The notes under the pieces: model-generated | The model's input: the letters and a program-made list of their open reading frames with translations, nothing else | What the model was told of the DNA's origin: nothing | Database searches by the model: none | NCBI GenBank assembly: GCA_946811185.2 | Contig: OX328109.1 | Location: 45,467,412 to 45,531,411 of the forward strand | Direction of reading: 5' to 3' | Origin: Hippopus hippopus | Taxonomy: Eukaryota > Mollusca > Bivalvia > Cardiida > Cardiidae | Length of the DNA: 64,000 bases | Shown: positions 63,215 to 64,000 of the stretch, one piece after another | How positions within the stretch are numbered: position 1 is the stretch's first letter | Layout: each line of letters starts with the position of its first letter | Made by a program: the position numbers and the translations under genes

Positions 63215-63405
63215 TCAACTTCAATTGTCCAAATCCAATGCATTTAAAGAAAGCTAATTAAATGATGCTAAAATTGCGGTATGTCACAGATTTCTCGTTG
63301 AGAAGGTCAAATACATTATGGTAAACAAAAAAAATGCTGGTAATCAGCATTTTTTTCATTTCCCTTTTACTCAGTGTTGTTATACCCGGGGATTGTGGGG
63401 TTACA
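63215..63405 (-). mobile_element. MITE family C, decayed
   Basis: CAATTGTCCAAATCCAATGC, axis GCTGGTAATCAGC, right side GTTGTTATACCCGGGGATTG. Confidence 0.6.
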
Positions 63406-63692
63406 GTGAAAACACATCTCTATAGGTCAACCTGATAAACTTGTGAGATAAGATCAACACTAATATTCTGGCCAAGTTTCATTAAAATTTGTTGACAACT
63501 GAGGCCTTTAGAGTAAAAACCAAGTTTATCTATGATCAAGTGAACTATTTCTGATCGGGACTGATCCATATCATTACTTTCTGAGATAATTTTACAATGT
63601 TCAATACAACTGATGCCAAGTTCTGACCTCTTTAACTGTAACAAGACTGGTGTAAGATTTTACATCGTGACCAAGTATTTCACTTAAGTCTA
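63406..63692. other. Unrecognised, repeat-like
   Basis: GGCCAAGTTTCATTAAAATT resembles a phrase of the 48,690 repeat (AAAGTTTCATCAAAATT). The last 58 bases are repeated after the next element. Confidence 0.4.
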
Positions 63693-63967
63693 TACCAAAC
63701 GATCCCGGGTTTTCACAACTCTGAGAAAGAAGCCTTTTGAAAACCTTGTGGGAAAAGGAGAAAATGCTGGTAACCAGCATTTTCTCCTTTTCCCACAATG
63801 TTTTCCACTCTTCCCAGAACAAATTTCAGTTCTTCAGTCACCTTTGTTTTATCATCTGCAAATGCTTTCAATTTGGACCAGTCTAAAATTTTGTTGTTTG
63901 GTAAAGAGTTAAACTGTAACAAGGCTGGTGTAAGATTTTACATCGTGACCAAGTATTTCACTTAAGG
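63634..63967 (+). repeat. 58-bp direct repeats flanking a MITE C
   Basis: AACTGTAACAAGACTGGTGT ... CAAGTATTTCACTTAAG occurs at 63,634-63,690 and, with one or two changes, at 63,910-63,966. A complete family C copy lies between. Confidence 0.85.
63693..63910 (+). mobile_element. MITE family C, very well preserved
   Basis: Palindrome GTGGGAAAAGGAGAAAATGC with axis GCTGGTAACCAGC; right end TTTGGTAAAGAGTTAA. The left end ACCAAACGATCCCGGGTTTT is complete apart from the TTAA. Confidence 0.88.
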
Positions 63968-64000
63968 TAACCTTTTTCCCCACAATGTTTTTTACCCTTC
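63968..64000. mobile_element. MITE family C, cut by the window edge
   Basis: CCTTTTTCCCCACAATGTTT only. Confidence 0.6.

Overview
The window is AT-rich animal nuclear DNA, very probably from a bivalve mollusc. It has spliced exons with metazoan signals, tRNA-derived SINEs ending in a GGCGTTAAACACC-like 3' segment followed by CAAT/TGATT repeats, and large numbers of short hairpin-centred MITE families that I associate with heterodont bivalves (a recollection, not a search result). There are no operons, bacterial genes, rRNA genes or CRISPR arrays. Coordinates were read by eye; repeat edges are good to about 10 bases unless a target-site duplication (TSD) is given.

Host coding sequence is sparse, with three supported exons. 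(1) At 2,825-3,440 (-), the first coding exon of a two-pore-domain potassium channel ends inside the first pore signature at a splice donor. (2) At 49,975-50,276 (+), a first coding exon encodes a ZAD-like cysteine domain and ends at a GTAAGA donor. (3) At 58,848-58,964 (-), a 117-base internal exon with clean splice sites encodes a membrane segment that matches the C-terminal region of PIGN (GPI ethanolamine phosphate transferase 1). The remaining exons of these genes were not found here.

Most of the rest is layered mobile DNA. Family A (about 260 bp, GAGCCATGCTCTG ends) and family D (about 265 bp, GCAACACGCGAAAAGGGG ends) share the same GC-rich hairpin core. Families B (about 205 bp) and C (about 220 bp) both have TTAA-CCCTT termini, suggesting piggyBac-like mobilisation; C crowds the right-hand third. 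The most complex region is 13,022-19,995: a foldback with roughly 1.3-kb arms, each arm carrying a family B copy. A nearly complete LINE is inserted in the left arm, and a SINE sits in the LINE's reverse transcriptase with a 12-bp TSD. Other datable insertions are a LINE 3' fragment in a family D element (13-bp TSD), a SINE in a family C element (11-bp TSD), a 3.1-kb long-TIR element inside a family A element, and an 8-bp-TSD MITE at 44,980-45,280.

Tandem arrays include a roughly 20-bp GATATCACGAT array (37,950-38,810), a decayed CGTAGTTGACC array (41,110-41,835), a roughly 34-bp array (47,710-48,245), a roughly 115-bp array (20,480-21,015), and a roughly 50-bp array enclosed by transposon-like ends (62,073-62,866). 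I saw no host defence system or other new multi-gene system. The novelty is in transposon architecture and in exons embedded in repeats.
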